Source: UBA6055 sp965214085 (GTDB lineage: Bacteria > Chloroflexota > Anaerolineae > Aggregatilineales > Phototrophicaceae). Taken from it: a stretch of 64,000 nt of DNA. The number at the start of each line of letters is the position of its first letter. The first letter of the stretch is position 1. Below are positions 60,982-64,000 of this stretch, one piece after another. The stretch spans positions 1,054,001 through 1,118,000 of the forward strand of contig OZ243937.1 in NCBI GenBank assembly GCA_965214085.1, read 5' to 3'. A program made the position numbers and the translations under genes. The notes under the pieces are model-generated. The model ran no database searches. It was not told the DNA's origin and saw only the letters and a program-made list of their open reading frames with translations.

Positions 60982-62364
60982 TTACACCGGGCTATTGAGG
61001 AATTTGTCGGCGATGAGATTGGCGTCGCCGGCGCTGAAGATCAGCACGACGGCTGGCGCGCGTACCGACCGGCGCAGTTTGTCGACGGCAAGGTCGAATG
61101 TCGGGGCGTATTCCGCTGGCTGACGAGATTGCATCTCCGCGACCAGGGCCGCGCTAGTCACCCCGTCGATGGCTGATTCGCGCGCCGCGTATATCGGCGT
61201 GACCAGCACCTGGTCCGCTTCTTGAAAGGCGCATACGAATTCGGTCCAGAATTGTTGGATACGTGTGAAGGTATGCGGTTGCCAGATGGCCCAAATCTGA
61301 TGCCCCGGATAGCGCAGCCGGGCGGCCTGAAGGTTGACTTTTATCTCGGTGGGATGGTGCGCGTAATCGTCAACGACGACAACGCCATCGCGAACGCCGC
61401 GGATTTCGAAGCGCCTCGCCGTAGCGACAAAACTGCCAAGCGCCGCCGCGCTTTGCTCGACGCTGATGCCGCGTTCATAAGCCGCAGCCATGGCGGCCAG
61501 AGCGTTGAGCGCGTTATGCAGGCCCGGTACGCCGAGGCGGACTTCGCCCTGATTCACGCCATTTCGTTCGACGGTAAACCGGGTAGCGGGACCGCTGAAA
61601 TCCAGATCGGCAGCGCGCCAGTCGGCATCAGCCGAGGCCAGACCGTAAGTCCGGACAGCGCCACTTTGCCGGCGGCGCCATTCGGCGAGCGCGCGCGCGC
61701 CCGGGTCGTCGGCGCAAGCGACCAGTATGCCATCCTCCGTTATCAGGTTGACGAAGCGCTCAAAGGCTGCGGTCGTCTCGTTAGGCGACTTGAAGAAATC
61801 GGGGTGATCGTATTCGACGGTCGTTACTACCGCCAGGTTTGGGTCCAGGCCATGAAACATGTTGCCATATTCGTCGGCTTCAATGACGAAGGCATCTCCG
61901 CTGCCTAAAGCGGCATTCTTGCCTGTAGCGCCCATGGATCCGCCCACGATGTAGCTTGGGCTTTTTCCGGCCGTCTCCAGGATATGGATGATCATCGAAG
62001 TGGTGGTCGTCTTGCCGTGCGTGCCGGCGACCGCGATGGTGTCGCAACCTTGCAGCAGGCTGCGCATGAATGTATTGCGGCGAAATATGGGAATGCCGCA
62101 AGCCTTCGCCGCGACCAGCTCGATATGATCGTCGCCGACGGCCGATGTGGCCAGCGCCAGGTCGACGCCCTGTACTTGGCTCGCCGCATGACCCAGAAAC
62201 ACGCGCGCGCCAGCGGCTGCCAGCTGCTTGGTGATTTCGCTGGACTGCATGTCAGAGCCGCTCACCACGCAGCCGCGCTCGAGCAAAATGCGGGCGATGG
62301 CGGACAGGCCGGCGCCGCCGATGCCGATGACATGAACGCGAAGGCCGCGACGTAGTTCCAGCAT
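60982..62364 (-). CDS. murC: UDP-N-acetylmuramate--L-alanine ligase
   Basis: A 460-residue Mur ligase. The N-terminal Rossmann part has VIGIGGAGLSAIARILLERG, the ATP loop is AGTHGKTTTTSMI, followed by FVIEADEYGNMFHGL and VVTTVEYDHPDFF. The C-terminal domain has VVVDDYAHHPTEI. It adds L-Ala to UDP-MurNAc. It follows murG after one base. Confidence 0.95.
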   Translation of the reverse strand: MLELRRGLRVHVIGIGGAGLSAIARILLERGCVVSGSDMQSSEITKQLAAAGARVFLGHAASQVQGVDLALATSAVGDDHIELVAAKACGIPIFRRNTFMRSLLQGCDTIAVAGTHGKTTTTSMIIHILETAGKSPSYIVGGSMGATGKNAALGSGDAFVIEADEYGNMFHGLDPNLAVVTTVEYDHPDFFKSPNETTAAFERFVNLITEDGILVACADDPGARALAEWRRRQSGAVRTYGLASADADWRAADLDFSGPATRFTVERNGVNQGEVRLGVPGLHNALNALAAMAAAYERGISVEQSAAALGSFVATARRFEIRGVRDGVVVVDDYAHHPTEIKVNLQAARLRYPGHQIWAIWQPHTFTRIQQFWTEFVCAFQEADQVLVTPIYAARESAIDGVTSAALVAEMQSRQPAEYAPTFDLAVDKLRRSVRAPAVVLIFSAGDANLIADKFLNSPV

Positions 62365-62365
62365 G

Positions 62366-63469
62366 TCAGCCCCGGCCGATTTCGCGCAATAGATTTGCCA
62401 ATTGCTGCGCGCCCTTGGGATTCGCTAGCGCCTGCGACTTGGCGCGCATTTCGCTCAATCGCGCGTCGTTGTGCATCAGGTCGGATACGGTTTGGTAAAG
62501 TTTTTCGGACAGGTCTTCGTCGTTAAGCCGGACCGCGGCGCCACGTTCGGCGAGATAGTCAGCGTTCACCTTCTGGTAGCGCCAGGCGTAGGGGTAGGGC
62601 GCCAGGATGCCCGGCAGCCCAAACAGGGGCAATTCCGCCAGGGTGCTGGCTCCGGCGCGGCAAAGCGCCAAATCCGCCGCGGCGAAGGCCAAGCCCATCT
62701 CTTCGTGCAGGTACGCGCAGGCATGGTAGCGGGGGTGTTCCGCCAGGGGGCCGATCTGCCGTTGGGAGCGTTCCCAATCCAGTTCGCCGGTGATATGAAT
62801 CACCTGGATCCCGCTATCCAGCAGGCGCTGCAAATGCTCTGCCAGGGCGACATTGATGTTGCGCGCGCCGCGGCTGCCGCCGAATACCAGCAAAGTCTTG
62901 CGGCCGGGGTCCAGCCCAAAGCGCTGAATCCCCTGCGCTTTGTCCGCGCATAGCCGACTTGCCAACAATGGGTATCCGGTCACAACAGATTTGCCTGGCG
63001 GGAAAAAGCGGGCGGAGGGCGCCACAGTAATCGCGATCTTTTGCGCAAAGGGCTGCAGCGCCTTGATCGTCAGCCCGGGTTCGATATCCGGCAGATAGAT
63101 GACCGTCGGAATGTGCAGCAGGCGTGCGCTAAGCGCTACCGGCAGATTGGCCCAGCCGCCGGTGAGCAGGATGACCTTGGGGCGAATCCTTAGCTGAATG
63201 ACGAGCGCCTGGATAGTTCCTAAGGACAGCTTCAGCAGGCTAAGCAAAATGCGTAACAGATTAACCCCGTGCACAGGACCCGCCAAGACTTCATAATATC
63301 CAGCAAAGTCCAAGCGGGATTCCGCTACCAGCTTGCGTTCCATACCGCCGACCGCGCCGATGAAATACAGACTGGGCGCCTCGTCATCCGTTAGGTGCAG
63401 CGCCTGCGCGGTTGCCAAGGCCGGATAGACGTGACCGCCTGTACCGCCAGCTCCGATCAAAATTCGCAA
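62366..63469 (-). CDS. murG: UDP-N-acetylglucosamine--lipid I transferase MurG
   Basis: A 367-residue GT-B glycosyltransferase that makes lipid II. GAGGTGGHVYPALATAQAL is the acceptor-side glycine loop; LLVFGGSRGARNINVAL starts the donor domain, and CRAGASTLAELPLFGLPGILAPYPYA is the UDP-GlcNAc site. It lies seven bases after the ftsW-like gene. Confidence 0.95.
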   Translation of the reverse strand: MRILIGAGGTGGHVYPALATAQALHLTDDEAPSLYFIGAVGGMERKLVAESRLDFAGYYEVLAGPVHGVNLLRILLSLLKLSLGTIQALVIQLRIRPKVILLTGGWANLPVALSARLLHIPTVIYLPDIEPGLTIKALQPFAQKIAITVAPSARFFPPGKSVVTGYPLLASRLCADKAQGIQRFGLDPGRKTLLVFGGSRGARNINVALAEHLQRLLDSGIQVIHITGELDWERSQRQIGPLAEHPRYHACAYLHEEMGLAFAAADLALCRAGASTLAELPLFGLPGILAPYPYAWRYQKVNADYLAERGAAVRLNDEDLSEKLYQTVSDLMHNDARLSEMRAKSQALANPKGAQQLANLLREIGRG

Positions 63470-63476
63470 TATCGCT

Positions 63477-64000
63477 TCACCGTTCCGAGGTAGGTTTAGG
63501 CCGCGTGGCCACGCGATGAACGCTAAGCATCAATCCAACGCCAACCATGATCGCCGCCAGCGAAGACCCGCCATAACTGATGAAAGGCAGGGGAACGCCC
63601 GTTGAAGGAATGACGCCAGTCATAACCGCGATATTCAACAGCGCCTGAATGATCACCCATGAAGTGAAGCCGACGCAAAGCAGAGAGCCAAAGTTGTCCT
63701 TCGCAATTCGCGCCATCTGGAAGCCGCGGATGGCAAAGGCGATATACAGGGCGACAACTACAGCGGCGCCCAATACGCCGAGCTCCTCGCCGACGATGGC
63801 GAAGATGCTGTCGGTATGCGGCGCCGGCAGCGCGCCAAATTTCTGCTGCGACTGGCCGACGCCGACGCCGATCCAGCCCCCGCGCACAAAGGCGGTGATG
63901 GCCTGCAAGGTATGATAATCGGTCAAGGTGATGTCGCTGAGACCCGCCAGAAAATTGGCGATGCGGTCTTGAGCATAAGGCCAATACTGCACGACGACAA
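63477..64000 (-). CDS. ftsW: lipid II polymerase/division protein FtsW, C-terminal part (cut by window end)
   Basis: The frame runs to the window edge, so the N-terminal half is missing. Visible are ITLTDYHTLQAITAFVRGGW, GVGVGQSQQKFGALPAPHTDSIFAIVGEELG and VPLPFISYGGSSL, the classical SEDS blocks. The dcw position before murG favours FtsW over RodA. SEDS proteins polymerise glycan strands from lipid II with a partner class b PBP. Confidence 0.92.
   Translation of the reverse strand, partial: VVVQYWPYAQDRIANFLAGLSDITLTDYHTLQAITAFVRGGWIGVGVGQSQQKFGALPAPHTDSIFAIVGEELGVLGAAVVVALYIAFAIRGFQMARIAKDNFGSLLCVGFTSWVIIQALLNIAVMTGVIPSTGVPLPFISYGGSSLAAIMVGVGLMLSVHRVATRPKPTSER

Overview
The window is about 64 kb of GC-rich bacterial chromosome. 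I read it as Chloroflexota, probably an Anaerolineae-type member. This is an inference from protein style and gene content, not a database match. The supporting content is an ArsA-like ATPase, a complete cytochrome c maturation set, a b6-like cytochrome b with a Rieske protein and several small c-type cytochromes, a B12-dependent ribonucleotide reductase, many GNAT and Uma2 proteins, a dcw division cluster, and long intergenic repeats built on CACAGAG-like words. Housekeeping genes (ftsZ, ftsA, murB, murC, murG, infC, rpmI, rplT, hisS, lpd) and two tRNAs show it is chromosomal and not a plasmid or phage.

Layout. 1-1.5 kb: 3' end of an ArsA-family ATPase and an acidic small protein. 1.6-11.3 kb: a minus-strand cytochrome c maturation operon (small membrane proteins, ccmE, ccmF, ccmH, ccmG, a ccmI-like gene, an unusual haem lipoprotein, ccmA, ccmB, ccmC, and a secreted and membrane-anchored protein). 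11.3-12.8 kb: a dispersed repeat element carrying an intact IS982-type insertion. 12.8-17.5 kb: a respiratory operon (Rieske, cytochrome b, diheme cytochrome c, monohaem cytochrome c), whose products need the ccm machinery next door. 17.6-19.5 kb: an OLD-type ATPase-TOPRIM nuclease, visibly more AT-rich than its neighbours. 19.6-25.4 kb: another cytochrome c, a corA remnant, RNase D, NUDIX, a uracil-DNA glycosylase, Uma2 genes with duplication debris, and a YdcF-like protein. 25.4-34.9 kb: accessory metabolism (M20 amidohydrolase, GNATs, coaX, ADP-ribosylglycohydrolase, tRNA-Asn, solute-binding protein, LOG-like). 35-40 kb: tRNA-Ser, tadA, malQ, hisS, DinB-like. 40.6-47.9 kb: a membrane iron-sulphur oxidoreductase, GNAT, two tandem GT-C-like membrane proteins and a methyltransferase. 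47.9-53.5 kb: lpd, a TrmH-type methylase, the infC-rpmI-rplT operon, an arginase-like protein and a second YdcF-like protein. 53.6-64 kb: nrdJ, then the division and wall cluster ftsW-murG-murC-murB-ftsQ-ftsA-ftsZ read on the minus strand.

The most striking non-coding structure is a family of at least seven intergenic elements. Most of them end in an inverted repeat of the type CAGGGCAATCGC / GCGATTGCCCTG, usually followed inside by CACAGAG-rich arms. Three copies have 8-11 bp direct repeats at their flanks that look like target-site duplications, so the family behaves like a non-autonomous mobile element. One copy has been split by the IS982 element, one abuts a truncated corA gene, and one supplies the stop codon of a LOG-like gene. 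I found no CRISPR array and no clear multi-gene defence island. The OLD nuclease is the only candidate defence gene.
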